Positions 34,261 to 43,033 of a stretch of DNA of 64,000 nucleotides are shown here, in pieces. The stretch lies in NCBI GenBank assembly GCA_963784805.1, contig CAWASR010000008.1:186001-250000 (forward strand), in the 5' to 3' direction. A model generated the notes under the pieces. It saw nothing but the letters and a program-made list of their open reading frames with translations, was not told the DNA's origin and searched no databases. The translations under genes were made by a program, and so were the position numbers. This DNA is from Roseiarcus sp963784805. Lineage in GTDB: Bacteria; Pseudomonadota; Alphaproteobacteria; Rhizobiales; Beijerinckiaceae. Every line of letters begins with the position of its first letter. The stretch's first letter is position 1.

Positions 34261-35129
34261 GGCGTGAATCCCATGCGCCGGTGGGCCAGGCGCCCGGCGA
34301 GGGCGATTGCTCCGACGAGCGTCGCCGACAGCGCCGCGGCGGCGAACAGAGCCGCCCAGATCTGCACCGTTTGCCCATAATATGAACCGGCGAGCAGGCG
34401 CGCGCCCAGGCCGCCATCCTCGCTCTTCGTGACTTCCGCGACCACCGCGCCGACTAACGCCGCGGCGGCGCCGATCTTCAAGCTCGCGAAAAAGAATGGC
34501 GCGCTTGCGGGGGCGCGCAGTTTCGTGAAGGTCTGCGACCGTGTCGCCGAATAGGTGCGCATCAGATCGAGCTGCAGCGGCTCGGGCGAGCGGAACCCTT
34601 TGACCATGCCGACCGTGACCGGAAAAAAGCACAGATAGGCCGCGATAACCGCCTTGGGCGCGACGCCGGTAATGTTGAATTGGTTGAGGATGACGACGAT
34701 CATCGGCGCGAGCGCGATGATCGGCACGGTCTGCGAGGCGACGATCCAAGGCATCATGGATCGCTCCAGCCAGCGAACGGACACGACGAGGGCGGCGAGG
34801 CCGATCCCGAGCGCAGAACCGATGACGAAACCGATCAGCGTTTCTTCGAGCGTGATGGCGCCGTGGTAGACGAGGCTGCGCTTGGAAGTCGGCGCGGTGG
34901 CGAACACGAGCTTATAGAGCTCGCCCATGACCTGGTGAGGCGCCGGAAGCTTCGGCCGCTCCATGTTGAGCGAATCGACAAGGAGATCGCGGGTCGAATA
35001 GTCCGCCCTACCCGCATTGGCGAAGGCGTCGCGCTGCAACTGTGCGTTCATCAGCGCCGCGGCGAGATACCAGACCGCGATGAGAGCCAGGACGACAGTC
35101 GCAAGGGGGAGGGCGGATCTACCCGTCAT
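34257..35129 (-). CDS. ABC transporter permease (BPD family)
   Basis: A 290-aa permease with a long N-terminal periplasmic segment after the first helix (residues 30-90) and the ATPase-contact loop MRTYSATRSQTFTKLRAPASAPF. ATG 35129 overlaps the end of the ATPase gene by 11 nt. It is likely a heterodimer with the permease encoded next. The position within the pyrimidine cluster suggests the same substrate as the binding protein. Confidence 0.87.
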   Translation of the reverse strand: MTGRSALPLATVVLALIAVWYLAAALMNAQLQRDAFANAGRADYSTRDLLVDSLNMERPKLPAPHQVMGELYKLVFATAPTSKRSLVYHGAITLEETLIGFVIGSALGIGLAALVVSVRWLERSMMPWIVASQTVPIIALAPMIVVILNQFNITGVAPKAVIAAYLCFFPVTVGMVKGFRSPEPLQLDLMRTYSATRSQTFTKLRAPASAPFFFASLKIGAAAALVGAVVAEVTKSEDGGLGARLLAGSYYGQTVQIWAALFAAAALSATLVGAIALAGRLAHRRMGFTP

Positions 35130-35946
35130 ACGAATGCCCCTCGCGCAGGCCGCGCCGGACGCGGTTGGCGATCGCCATGAAGTGCGGCGTTTCCCGAATC
35201 TCCAACGTACGATCGCGCGGGGAGTTGCATTCGATGACGTCATAAATCCGGCCCGGGCGCGGCGACATGACGATGATGCGTGTCGAGAGGAACACCGCTT
35301 CTGGAATCGAATGGGTGACGAACAGCACGGTCTTGCCGGTCACCTCCCACAGTCGGAGCAACTGCTGATTCAGCATGTCGCGGACGATCTCGTCGAGGGC
35401 GCCGAATGGCTCGTCCATGAGCAGGAGGTCGGGATCGAACGACAGCGCGCGCGCGATTGAGGCTCGCTGTTGCATGCCGCCCGACAATTGCCAGGGAAAC
35501 TTGTTGGCGAAACCCGACAGGTTGACGAGTTCGAGCCCCTTCGCGACCCGTTTCTCGCGCTCGGCCTTATCGAAACCCATGATCTCGAGCGGCAGAGCGA
35601 TGTTGCGCGCCACGCTGCGCCAAGGATAAAGCGCCGGCGCCTGGAACACGTAGCCGTAGGCGCGCTTGGCGCGGGCGTCGCGCGGGCTCATGCCGTTCAC
35701 TCGGATCGCGCCGGCGGTCGGCGCCTCCAGATCGGCGACCGCGCGCAACAGCGTCGTCTTGCCGCAGCCGGAGGGTCCGATGAAGGAGACGAACTCGCCG
35801 CGGGCGACTTTCAGATTGATATTGCTGAGCGCCTGAACCGGACCATCGCCGGTATCGAAGCGCAGTGAAACCCCGCTGATGTCGATTGTCGCATCGGCGG
35901 GCGACGTTTTGCCTGCCACGGGCGATGGTGCCGACGCTACGCCCAT
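35119..35946 (-). CDS. ABC transporter ATP-binding protein (nitrate/taurine type)
   Basis: A 275-aa ATPase with Walker A GPSGCGKTT, signature LSGGMQQRASIARAL, Walker B LLLMDEPFGALDE and switch VTHSIPEA. The EAVFLSTRIIVMSPRPGRI segment is typical of the family including TauB, SsuB and ThiZ/RibY. It powers the transporter formed by the two permeases downstream and starts 15 nt after the dihydropyrimidinase stop. Confidence 0.93.
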   Translation of the reverse strand: MGVASAPSPVAGKTSPADATIDISGVSLRFDTGDGPVQALSNINLKVARGEFVSFIGPSGCGKTTLLRAVADLEAPTAGAIRVNGMSPRDARAKRAYGYVFQAPALYPWRSVARNIALPLEIMGFDKAEREKRVAKGLELVNLSGFANKFPWQLSGGMQQRASIARALSFDPDLLLMDEPFGALDEIVRDMLNQQLLRLWEVTGKTVLFVTHSIPEAVFLSTRIIVMSPRPGRIYDVIECNSPRDRTLEIRETPHFMAIANRVRRGLREGHSYDG

Positions 35947-35961
35947 GTTCGTCTTGTCCCT

Positions 35962-37389
35962 CTACCGCGCGACGCCAGTCGCCGCGGTGAACTCCTTGAA
36001 TTTCTTCAGCGCCCGCGCGTCCGCCGTGAACGGCTGGCGTTTGATGAATCGGCCGCGCCCGAGTTCCGCCTGAACCGTGCCGTCGCGAAACACGACCTCC
36101 CCGCGCGACAAGGTGTAGCGCGGCAGTCCCGTCACTTTCTTGCCCTCGAAGACGTTGTAGTCGATCACCGAAAGCTGCGTCCTGGCTGCGATGGTCTTGT
36201 TGGCCTTGGGATCCCAAACCGTGATATCGGCGTCGGCGCCCGGTATGATCGCTCCTTTTCGCGGATACATGTTCAGGATACGGGCGCTGTTGGTCGAGGT
36301 CACGGCCACGAATTCGTTCATCGTGAGCCGCCCGGTCTCGACGCCGTAGGTCCATAAGACCGGCATGCGGTCTTCGAGACCCCCGGTCCCGTTCGGAATC
36401 TTGGTGAAGTCGCCGAGGCCCAGCTCCTTCTGTTTGGTGGTGAACGCGCAATGGTCGGTTGCGACCACCTGCAGCGAGCCGGCGCGCAGGCCGTTCCAGA
36501 GATCGTCCTGGTGGATCTTGTCCCGGAAAGGCGGCGACATCACGCGCCGCGCGGCGTGCCGCCAGTCTTGGTTGTAATATTCGCTCTCGTCGAGAACGAG
36601 ATGCTGGATTAGCGGTTCGCCGTAGACGCGCTTTCCCAGCGCGCGCGCCCGTGCGATCGCCTCATGCGCCTGGATGCAAGAAGTGTGGACGATGTAGAGC
36701 GGAACGCCCGCCTGATCGGCGAGCATGATCGCACGATTGGCGGCCTCGCCTTCGACGTCGGGCGGGCGAGAGAGCGCATGGCCTTCCGGTCCGGTGATCC
36801 CTTTGGCCATGTAGTGCTTCTGCAACGCGAAGACGAGGTCGCCGTTCTCGGCATGCACGAGCGGCATTGCGCCGATTTCGGCGCAGCGCACAAACGAGGC
36901 GAACATTTCCTCGTCGTTGACCATCAGGGCGCCCTTGTAGGCCATGAAATGCTTGAAGGTCGTAACGCCGGCCCTCACGACCTTGGCCATGTCTTCGCGC
37001 ACCTGGTCGTTCCAATAGGTGACGCACATGTGATAGGAATAGTCGGCGACGGCGTCCTTGGCGCGCTTGTCCCAATCGGCCAAGGCCTCCATCAGCGGTT
37101 GATTGCGGTTCGGGATGCAGAAGTCGACGACCATCGTCGTGCCGCCCGAAAGCCCCGCCTTGGTGCCGCTCTCATAATTGTCGGCGGAATTGGTCCCCAT
37201 GAACGGCATGTCGAGATGGGTGTGCGGATCGATTCCGCCGGGCATGACAAAGCAATCCGTCGCGTCGAGCGAACTGTCTCCCTTCAGCCCCTCGCCGATC
37301 GCCTGGATGGACTCGCCTTCAACGAGCAGGTCGGCCTTGTAGGTGCGGTCGGCGGTGACGATCGTTCCGCCTTTGATGACCAGCGACAT
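35962..37389 (-). CDS. hydA: Dihydropyrimidinase (D-hydantoinase)
   Basis: A 475-aa amidohydrolase that opens the ring of 5,6-dihydrouracil or dihydrothymine, or D-5-substituted hydantoins. Metal ligands start with GGIDPHTHLDMPF (His56, His58). The carbamylated lysine lies in TTFKHFMAYKG (Lys152), and HAENGD supplies a further histidine. ATG 37389 has GAGGAG upstream. It makes N-carbamoyl-beta-alanine for the downstream-acting carbamoylase encoded just before it. The preceding step, dihydropyrimidine dehydrogenase, is not seen in the window. Confidence 0.95.
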   Translation of the reverse strand: MSLVIKGGTIVTADRTYKADLLVEGESIQAIGEGLKGDSSLDATDCFVMPGGIDPHTHLDMPFMGTNSADNYESGTKAGLSGGTTMVVDFCIPNRNQPLMEALADWDKRAKDAVADYSYHMCVTYWNDQVREDMAKVVRAGVTTFKHFMAYKGALMVNDEEMFASFVRCAEIGAMPLVHAENGDLVFALQKHYMAKGITGPEGHALSRPPDVEGEAANRAIMLADQAGVPLYIVHTSCIQAHEAIARARALGKRVYGEPLIQHLVLDESEYYNQDWRHAARRVMSPPFRDKIHQDDLWNGLRAGSLQVVATDHCAFTTKQKELGLGDFTKIPNGTGGLEDRMPVLWTYGVETGRLTMNEFVAVTSTNSARILNMYPRKGAIIPGADADITVWDPKANKTIAARTQLSVIDYNVFEGKKVTGLPRYTLSRGEVVFRDGTVQAELGRGRFIKRQPFTADARALKKFKEFTAATGVAR

Positions 37390-37450
37390 GTTGGAATCTC
37401 CTCTTCGCTTCCTGACGGGATGCAGCCTCTCCGCCTCGCGCGATCCCCTG

Positions 37451-38698
37451 TCAGGACACGACTTCGGCCTTTTCGAGCACCGCGTGCATCAAGACGTTGG
37501 CGCCTGCCGTCGACCATTCCTGCTTGATGTCCTCGCTTTCATTGTGGCTGACGCCGTCGACGCAGGGCGTGAACACCATCGACGTGGGCGCGACGCGCGC
37601 GAGATAGCATGCGTCATGGCCGGCGCCAGAAACGATATCCCGATGCGAATAGCCGAAGCGCTCGGCCGCGCGCCTGACCGCGTCGACGCAACCAGGGTCG
37701 AACGCGACCGGCGCGTAGTTGAACACCTGCTTGAGCTCGAAGGTGAGGCCGATCTTTTTCGTGATCGCCTCGACGCCCTCCCGCAAGGCGGCGTCCATTT
37801 CGCTCAAGGTCGCGTCGATCGGGTGGCGAAACTCGCAGGTCATGAAGACTTCGCCTGGAATCACGTTGCGCGAATTTGGATAGGGATTGAGCATGCCGAC
37901 GGTCGAGACGCCGAGCGGCGCCTTCGAGAGACCGATGGCGTTGACCAATTCCACGATCCGCGCGGCGCCGAGCAGGGCGTCCCTGCGGCGCGGCATCGGG
38001 GTTGTGCCGGCGTGGCTTTCGAAACCGGTCAGGCGAATTTCGTACCAACGCTGACCCTGGCCGTGCGTGACGACGCCGACGTCCATCGACTCGTCTTCCA
38101 GGATCGGCCCCTGCTCGATATGCAGTTCGAAGAACGCGTGCACCGGGCGGGCGCCGACCGGCTCCTCGCCCATGAAGCCGATGCGCTTCAATTCGTCGCC
38201 CAGCGCCTTGCCCTCGCCGTCGAGACACGCGTAGGCGAACTCCTTGGTGTAGACCCCGGCGAAAACGCCCGAGGAGATCATCGCCGGCGCGTAACGCGAG
38301 CCCTCTTCGTTGGTCCAGTTGGCGACTTCGATCGGACGGCGGGTTTTGATCTTGAGGTCATTGAGCGAGCGGACGATCTCCAGCGCGCCGAGAACGCCAA
38401 GCGCGCCGTCGAACTTGCCGCCGGTCGGCTGGGTGTCGAGATGGCTGCCGACCATGACGGGCGCGAGCGCGTCGTCCTCGCCGCGGCGCCGGGCGAACAT
38501 GTTGCCCATCTGGTCGATCTTGACCGTGCAGCCCTCGGCCTCGCACCATTGCTGGAAAAGCTGGCGGCTTTGCCGGTCGAGGTCGGTCAGGGTCAGGCGC
38601 TTGCACCCGCCCTTGGGCGTCGCGCCGATCTTGGCCATCTCCATCAGCGCATTCCAGAGCCGCGCCCCGTTGATGCGCACATTCGACAAATCGGCCAT
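37451..38698 (-). CDS. Zn-dependent N-carbamoyl amidohydrolase (beta-ureidopropionase type)
   Basis: A 415-aa enzyme of the M20-like hydantoinase/carbamoylase family. VMVGSHLDTQPTGGKFDGALGV provides the first His and Asp ligands, NEEGSRYAP the Glu, ELHIEQGPILE a His, and SGAGHDACYLARV a C-terminal His. It hydrolyses N-carbamoyl-beta-alanine to beta-alanine, CO2 and ammonia. ATG 38698 is chosen because GGGAG lies 8-9 nt upstream. It heads the minus-strand cluster and is divergent from the RutR-like gene, with an operator-like palindrome in between. Confidence 0.93.
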   Translation of the reverse strand: MADLSNVRINGARLWNALMEMAKIGATPKGGCKRLTLTDLDRQSRQLFQQWCEAEGCTVKIDQMGNMFARRRGEDDALAPVMVGSHLDTQPTGGKFDGALGVLGALEIVRSLNDLKIKTRRPIEVANWTNEEGSRYAPAMISSGVFAGVYTKEFAYACLDGEGKALGDELKRIGFMGEEPVGARPVHAFFELHIEQGPILEDESMDVGVVTHGQGQRWYEIRLTGFESHAGTTPMPRRRDALLGAARIVELVNAIGLSKAPLGVSTVGMLNPYPNSRNVIPGEVFMTCEFRHPIDATLSEMDAALREGVEAITKKIGLTFELKQVFNYAPVAFDPGCVDAVRRAAERFGYSHRDIVSGAGHDACYLARVAPTSMVFTPCVDGVSHNESEDIKQEWSTAGANVLMHAVLEKAEVVS

Positions 38699-38739
38699 CG
38701 CCGAGGGCTCCCCCAAAGATCGCCGGACGCTATTATAGG

Positions 38740-38757
38740 TTTGACCAAACGGTCAAA
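38740..38757. promoter_or_regulatory. RutR-type operator palindrome
   Basis: TTTGACC-AAAC-GGTCAAA is a perfect 7-bp inverted repeat in the gap between the carbamoylase (minus) and the TetR/RutR-like gene (plus). Its core TTGACCA-x2-GGTCAA is one base from the known RutR consensus TTGACCAnnTGGTCAA. This makes it a strong candidate operator controlling both directions. Confidence 0.88.
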
Positions 38758-38857
38758 TGGCGTAGACCTTTAGCGCGACGCCCAACCTTTAGGCGGCGCG
38801 GGTCATTTTGTCGCAGGGGCGCGGGCGACAGCTCTCCGTTACAGGCGGGCGGAGCCA

Positions 38858-39481
38858 ATGGCGCGGGCGAAACCGAGACCGACCATCCGGGAGGAGAACG
38901 AGCGGGCCCTGCTCGGGGCGGCGGAGTCGATCTTCGCCGAACTGGGGTTCGCGGGCGCGACCACGGCGGCGATCGCGCGGCGCGCGGGGGTGCCGAAGGC
39001 CAATCTGCACTATTATTTCGCCACCAAGGAAGGGCTCTATCGCGCGGTGGTCGAGCGCGTGCTTCACGCCTGGCTCGCCGCCGCCTCGTCGTTCGACGCC
39101 AGCGAGGACCCGCGCCAGGCGCTCACGGCCTATATCGGCGCCAAGATGGATCTGGCGCGCGAAATGCCGCTCGCCTCGCGCATCTGGTCGGCGGAGATCA
39201 TGCGCGGCGCGCCGATCATCCAGGATTTCCTCGACACCACCCTGACCGAATGGGTCGTGTCGCGCGAGCGGGTGGTGCGCCGCTGGGTCGCGGCCGGCAA
39301 GCTGAGGCCGATCGAGCCGAGGGTGCTCTTCTACATGATCTGGGCGACGACCCAGCAATACGCCAACGCCGCCCATGAGATGGCGACCCTCAACGGCGGC
39401 AGGCCGCTCGACGACGCCGCCTTCGAACGCGCCAAACGCCAGGTGATCGAGACCATCCTGAGCGGGGTCGCGGGGGGATAA
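38858..39481 (+). CDS. TetR/AcrR regulator, RutR family
   Basis: A 207-aa regulator. The N-terminal HTH reads AAESIFAELGFAGATTAAIARRAGVPKANLHYYFATKEGLYRAVV, with the KANLHYYF recognition segment typical of RutR. The C-terminal domain has FYMIWATTQQYA, conserved in RutR where it helps form the uracil pocket. In E. coli RutR senses uracil and thymine and controls pyrimidine use. Here it is divergent from the reductive-pathway genes, with the palindrome at 38740 between them. It probably represses the cluster until a pyrimidine binds. Confidence 0.92.
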   Translation: MARAKPRPTIREENERALLGAAESIFAELGFAGATTAAIARRAGVPKANLHYYFATKEGLYRAVVERVLHAWLAAASSFDASEDPRQALTAYIGAKMDLAREMPLASRIWSAEIMRGAPIIQDFLDTTLTEWVVSRERVVRRWVAAGKLRPIEPRVLFYMIWATTQQYANAAHEMATLNGGRPLDDAAFERAKRQVIETILSGVAGG

Positions 39482-39573
39482 GGCGGGAAGCGGGAATTAA
39501 ATGCTTTTGCTGGATGTTTAATTACGCGGGGCGTGAAACTATCGCAAGCGAAAGGGAAGCTTTCGAAAATCCA

Positions 39574-39634
39574 GGGGAAGGAAAAGAAAGGCCGCGCGGA
39601 AGGAAAGGAAAGCCCGGGGGAAGGAAAGGAAAGG
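39574..39634. repeat. Purine-rich direct repeats
   Basis: Three G/A-only blocks of the form GGGGAAGGAAAGGAAAGG start at 39574, 39598 and 39616, separated by short GC words, and end near a CTTTCCTTCC complement at 39637. It is low-complexity DNA just downstream of the small HTH gene and may form a triplex-prone or hairpin structure. No gene is seen in it. Confidence 0.7.
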
Positions 39635-39660
39635 ACTTTCCTTCCGCCGATCGGGTCTTT

Positions 39661-40182
39661 TCAGGGGCTTGCGGCGAGGCTCGGGGAGTTTTCGTGCTTG
39701 CCGGCCTCCGCGCCCTTTCGCGGCCCGTCCTCCTCCCGGCCTTCGGCCGCCGGCGCGGGCGCATCCGCCTGCAAGTTGGCGGCGATGCGGTTGATCTTGG
39801 ACAGCAGCTTTTCGCGCGCCTGGTCGTCCTCGACCTGGCTGGCGGCGCCGATCTTCTGGTAGCGGTCGAGCCGGTCCAGCACCTTCAACAGAGACGTGAT
39901 GGCCTTGATATCGCCCGCGGCGACCGCTTCCCCCGCCAGCCGAATCGCCGCGGCGAGGCGCGCCAGTTGCAGCTTGGCGTGAGCGGCGCCGTCGTCGACG
40001 ATCCGGCGATCGAGCGCCTCCCGGACGATCTGGCGGACGCGCTGGCGCGTCAGCCGCTCCTCGCGCGCGATCTCGTCGCAGGCCCAGCCCTCGCGCAAGC
40101 GCGCCAAGATGCGCTCCCGCCGCAACGCCCGCCCGTGCGCGTCCGGCCGCCGCTTCGGCGCGCAAACCATCTCTTGACCCAT
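39661..40182 (-). CDS. Small HTH protein (sigma-region-4-like)
   Basis: A 173-aa basic, helical protein. Residues about 20-60 (RRERILARLREGWACDEIARE then RLTRQRVRQIVREAL) form a helix-turn-helix of the sigma-70 region 4/resolvase type. The rest is Ala/Arg/Lys-rich and contains ITSLLKVLDRLDRYQKI. Similar unannotated proteins occur in alphaproteobacterial genomes and mobile elements. It stands alone, and the target DNA is unknown. Confidence 0.65.
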   Translation of the reverse strand: MGQEMVCAPKRRPDAHGRALRRERILARLREGWACDEIAREERLTRQRVRQIVREALDRRIVDDGAAHAKLQLARLAAAIRLAGEAVAAGDIKAITSLLKVLDRLDRYQKIGAASQVEDDQAREKLLSKINRIAANLQADAPAPAAEGREEDGPRKGAEAGKHENSPSLAASP

Positions 40183-40683
40183 GCCAGCCTCGCTTTCCGC
40201 CGCGTTTTGGGGCGGCGATCGATCGAAGGGAGCAGGGTAACATGAATTTTGAAAATCAGAAAGAAATTGCCGATAATTATTTTTTGGCTCTTATCGCGGC
40301 AGCGGTTGGTCCTCAAAAAATCGGGCCATCGGAGCCGAAGACCCGCAAGGCTTCAACGTGTCATGGCCGGCCTTGACCGCCTTGACCCGGCCATCTACGT
40401 CGACGCTGGCGTCGCTCGTTGCAATTTCAAAAAGACCCGTTATTCCAATAGATTGCCGTGGCCAAGTGTGAACCCGATTGGTTCTGCAGGGCATGATCGT
40501 CGATGGCCGGATCAAGCCCGGCCATGACGGCAAACGCGATGACAGCCTATTTTCGAAGGCGCTCCGACGCGTTCCATGCCGCGCGTCGACGGCGTTTCGT
40601 GGCGGTCGGCGCGTCAGAGTCGAATTCGGCGGTCGAAGTTCGCCCTGCGGCGGCATAGCCGCCACAGGGCGTCGTCATTCAGT
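40183..40683. other. 0.5-kb non-coding stretch
   Basis: The AT-rich start (ATGAATTTTGAAAATCAG near 40241) suggests promoter DNA for the HTH gene. No protein-like frame is seen. The two REP-like palindromes are listed separately. Confidence 0.5.
40363..40525. repeat. Two REP-like palindromes
   Basis: ATGGCCGG...CCGGCCAT occurs at 40363-40394 (16-nt spacer) and again at 40503-40525 (7-nt spacer, ATCAAGC). The second has the classic form of alphaproteobacterial dispersed palindromes with ATCAAGC in the loop. They lie in non-coding DNA between a small HTH gene and the esterase-like gene, whose 3' end is at 40684. Confidence 0.75.
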
Positions 40684-41880
40684 TCACGCGGCGGCCTTGA
40701 TGGCGTTGGCGTAGACGGCGGTTTCGAACTCCAGGTAGCCGCCGACCGACGGAGGATCGACGAAGGGCAGGATCTGCGTCGCCCAAAAACCGCCGAGGCC
40801 GTTCTTGCGGTCGATCCAGTAATAGAGGTTGGCGAGACCCGCCCAGGCGAGAGACCCCGCCGGACGGCCGGTCGGCGCGTCCCGATCGTTGATCATGAAG
40901 GTGATCGCCCAGCTCTTCGGCATGCCGGGGAAGAACTCGGCGTAGTTCGAAAGGCTCGGGATCACGCCGGGCAGGCCCTTGATTTTCATGTCGCCCGGCA
41001 AATTGTTCTTGGCCGCCATTTCGACCGTCTCCTTCTTCAGCACGCGCCCGCCCGGTCCCTGGCCGTCGTTCAGCCACATCCGGATGAATTTCACATAGTC
41101 GGGCACAGTCGAGTAGACGCCGTGTCCGCCCATATGCACCTCGGGATTCTGCGGCAGCGTGAAATCGGGGAGGGGCGTCAGTTTTCCGCTGTCGTCGCGC
41201 TGGTGCATGATCGCCATGCGCTTGCGCATCGACTCGTTCATCGAGAACGCCGTGTCCGCCATGCCGAGCGGCGTGAAGACGCGTTCCTTCAGCACCTCGC
41301 CGAGACGTTTGCCGGCGACGCCTTCGACCACCTGGCCTGCCCAGTCCATGTTGGTCCCGTATTCCCACCTCTCGCCCGGATCGAACAGCAGCGGCGTGCG
41401 GAGCGAGGCGTGCGACGCCGTGATCACGCTCGGCTGACCGTGCTTCTGCGCGAGCCGATTATAGGTCTCGTTGAAGAAATCGTAACCGAAGCCGGCGGTG
41501 TGGAGCAGCAGCATCCTGGTGGTCACGTCCCGCTTCGGCGCCCGAAACCGCGGCTTGCCGTCGGCGTCGAACCCGTCGATCACCTGTAGCTTGCCGATCT
41601 CCGGAGCGTAAGTCTTCGCCGGCGCGTCAAGGTCGAGCTTTCCGTCTTCGACGAGCTGCAGGCAGGCCGTGCCGGTCAGGGCCTTGGTGGTCGAAAAGAT
41701 CGCAAACACCGTGTCCGCGGTCATCGCCTCGCTGCCGCCGAGCGCGCGCTTTCCCGCGGCGCCCTCGTAGATGTCGCCGCTCCGATCGGTCGCGATCGCC
41801 ACCACGCCTGGAACGCCGGGAGTCGAATTGACCGCTTTGTTCAGGACGGCGTCCGCCGCCGCTTTCAGGGACTGAGACAT
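40684..41880 (-). CDS. Serine hydrolase of the beta-lactamase/family VIII esterase fold
   Basis: A 398-aa enzyme. The nucleophile motif S-x-x-K appears as FSTTKALTG, the Tyr motif as WEYGTNMDW (Y-x-N), and GGHGVYSTVPDYVKF corresponds to the third box, as in class C beta-lactamase-like esterases (EstB, family VIII). It lacks an obvious signal peptide, so it is likely cytoplasmic and acts on esters rather than antibiotics. ATG 41880 has GAGGAGG upstream; the substrate is unknown. Confidence 0.9.
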   Translation of the reverse strand: MSQSLKAAADAVLNKAVNSTPGVPGVVAIATDRSGDIYEGAAGKRALGGSEAMTADTVFAIFSTTKALTGTACLQLVEDGKLDLDAPAKTYAPEIGKLQVIDGFDADGKPRFRAPKRDVTTRMLLLHTAGFGYDFFNETYNRLAQKHGQPSVITASHASLRTPLLFDPGERWEYGTNMDWAGQVVEGVAGKRLGEVLKERVFTPLGMADTAFSMNESMRKRMAIMHQRDDSGKLTPLPDFTLPQNPEVHMGGHGVYSTVPDYVKFIRMWLNDGQGPGGRVLKKETVEMAAKNNLPGDMKIKGLPGVIPSLSNYAEFFPGMPKSWAITFMINDRDAPTGRPAGSLAWAGLANLYYWIDRKNGLGGFWATQILPFVDPPSVGGYLEFETAVYANAIKAAA

Positions 41881-42075
41881 CTGTTCCTCCTCGCAGGGAC
41901 GAACACGGTCTGTCGGTGGTCCGACAGCCGAGCCGTCCATTGGCCTCTTTTCTACAGCCCGGCCGCTTCTGGGCGGCGCTCAACAATTAGCACAGGCAAT
42001 GCGGGACTGTCGCAACCCAATGCGACAATCTCGCGACCAAGGATCCGGCGTTGATCAGACGCTGAATTGGGTTGG

Positions 42076-42238
42076 GAATTACGGTGATGCGCCCTCCAAT
42101 ACCTTTTTATCGCCATGCGATATTGTCCCACGATCCGCATCAACTGCGTCGTCACCACAAGCAAGCAGGGAGGCAAGCCCAATGGCGATGTCGCAGGCGC
42201 CGAGGCAAAATGGTAAAGACGGGCGTGTCACCATAATC
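42076..42238 (+). mobile_element. MITE-like element, copy C (opposite orientation)
   Basis: The right end GTAAAGACGGGCGTGTCACC is nearly the same as copy A's end. The interior CGATATTGTCC...AGCAAGCAGGGAGGCAAGCCC matches the reverse complement of copies A and B. The left end (GAATTACGGTGATGCGCCC) has diverged and instead resembles copy D. Length about 163 bp. Confidence 0.8.
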
Positions 42239-42352
42239 CAGGCAATTGAACGGCGCGGCTCGACGTAGAGCGGTCATCGCGGACACGGGGGATTCCGGAC
42301 ATTGGAAAAAGCCTCATGACCCACGGGGCGGCGCGCCTTTCCGGTTTGCATT

Positions 42353-43033
42353 TCAGTGCGAGTCCGCGAGGCTGAGCGCCAGCGAAAGAGCGCCAACCGA
42401 CACGAGGGCGATGGCCCAGGTCGCATCGAGATTGAACCAACTCCGCGACACGAACTTCAGCCCCAAATAGCGGTAGACCAGCCACGCGGATAATCCGCCG
42501 GCCGCGATCATCGCGGCGGAATGGACAACGGAGACGAGGACGGCCATTCCGAGGTTGGCGCCGATAAGCATGCTGGCGGCCTCATGACCTCGGTCGAGCC
42601 CGCTGGCCTGGCAGAGCCCGAGATAGATCGGCACCAGCATCAGTCCGGCGCCGTGCGCGAGCGCCGCGGCAAATGACCAAAGGCCGACTTGTGTTGGGCG
42701 TATCCGCGCCAGCGATCGCGGATGCCGCCGGTCGAGCAGTCGGAAGACGCCGAAGCCGATGACCAGGAGACTGGCGCCGATCCGGATTTGCCGCTGCCAG
42801 TACACGAGAGTGACCAGCAGCGAGAATGGAAGGATCATCAGGAGCATCGCGAGCAGATGGCCGGCCGCGAGGGCCCAAAGCGCCGCCACGAGTGCGCCTG
42901 GACTCTTTTCCATCATTCCGGCCGAAACCGCGAGCGGCCACCCCATCCCGGGATTCACCCCGTGGTAGAGGCCGCTCGCAACGACAGTCAGCCAGAGTCC
43001 CGCGACGGCCCAGTCGACCCCGCTACCGGTCAA
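42353..43033 (-). CDS. Polytopic membrane protein, function unknown
   Basis: A 226-aa protein with about six hydrophobic helices. LYHGVNPGMGWPLAVSAGM near the N-terminus and AALAHGAGLMLVPIYL in the middle carry conserved-looking His residues, reminiscent of small metal or anion transporters, but I do not recognise the family. The inferred start TTG 43033 overlaps the stop of the SBP56-like gene as TTGA, so the two are coupled. That suggests a role with the putative methanethiol oxidase, for example moving a sulfur compound or metal. A later start is possible. Confidence 0.6.
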   Translation of the reverse strand: MTGSGVDWAVAGLWLTVVASGLYHGVNPGMGWPLAVSAGMMEKSPGALVAALWALAAGHLLAMLLMILPFSLLVTLVYWQRQIRIGASLLVIGFGVFRLLDRRHPRSLARIRPTQVGLWSFAAALAHGAGLMLVPIYLGLCQASGLDRGHEAASMLIGANLGMAVLVSVVHSAAMIAAGGLSAWLVYRYLGLKFVSRSWFNLDATWAIALVSVGALSLALSLADSH

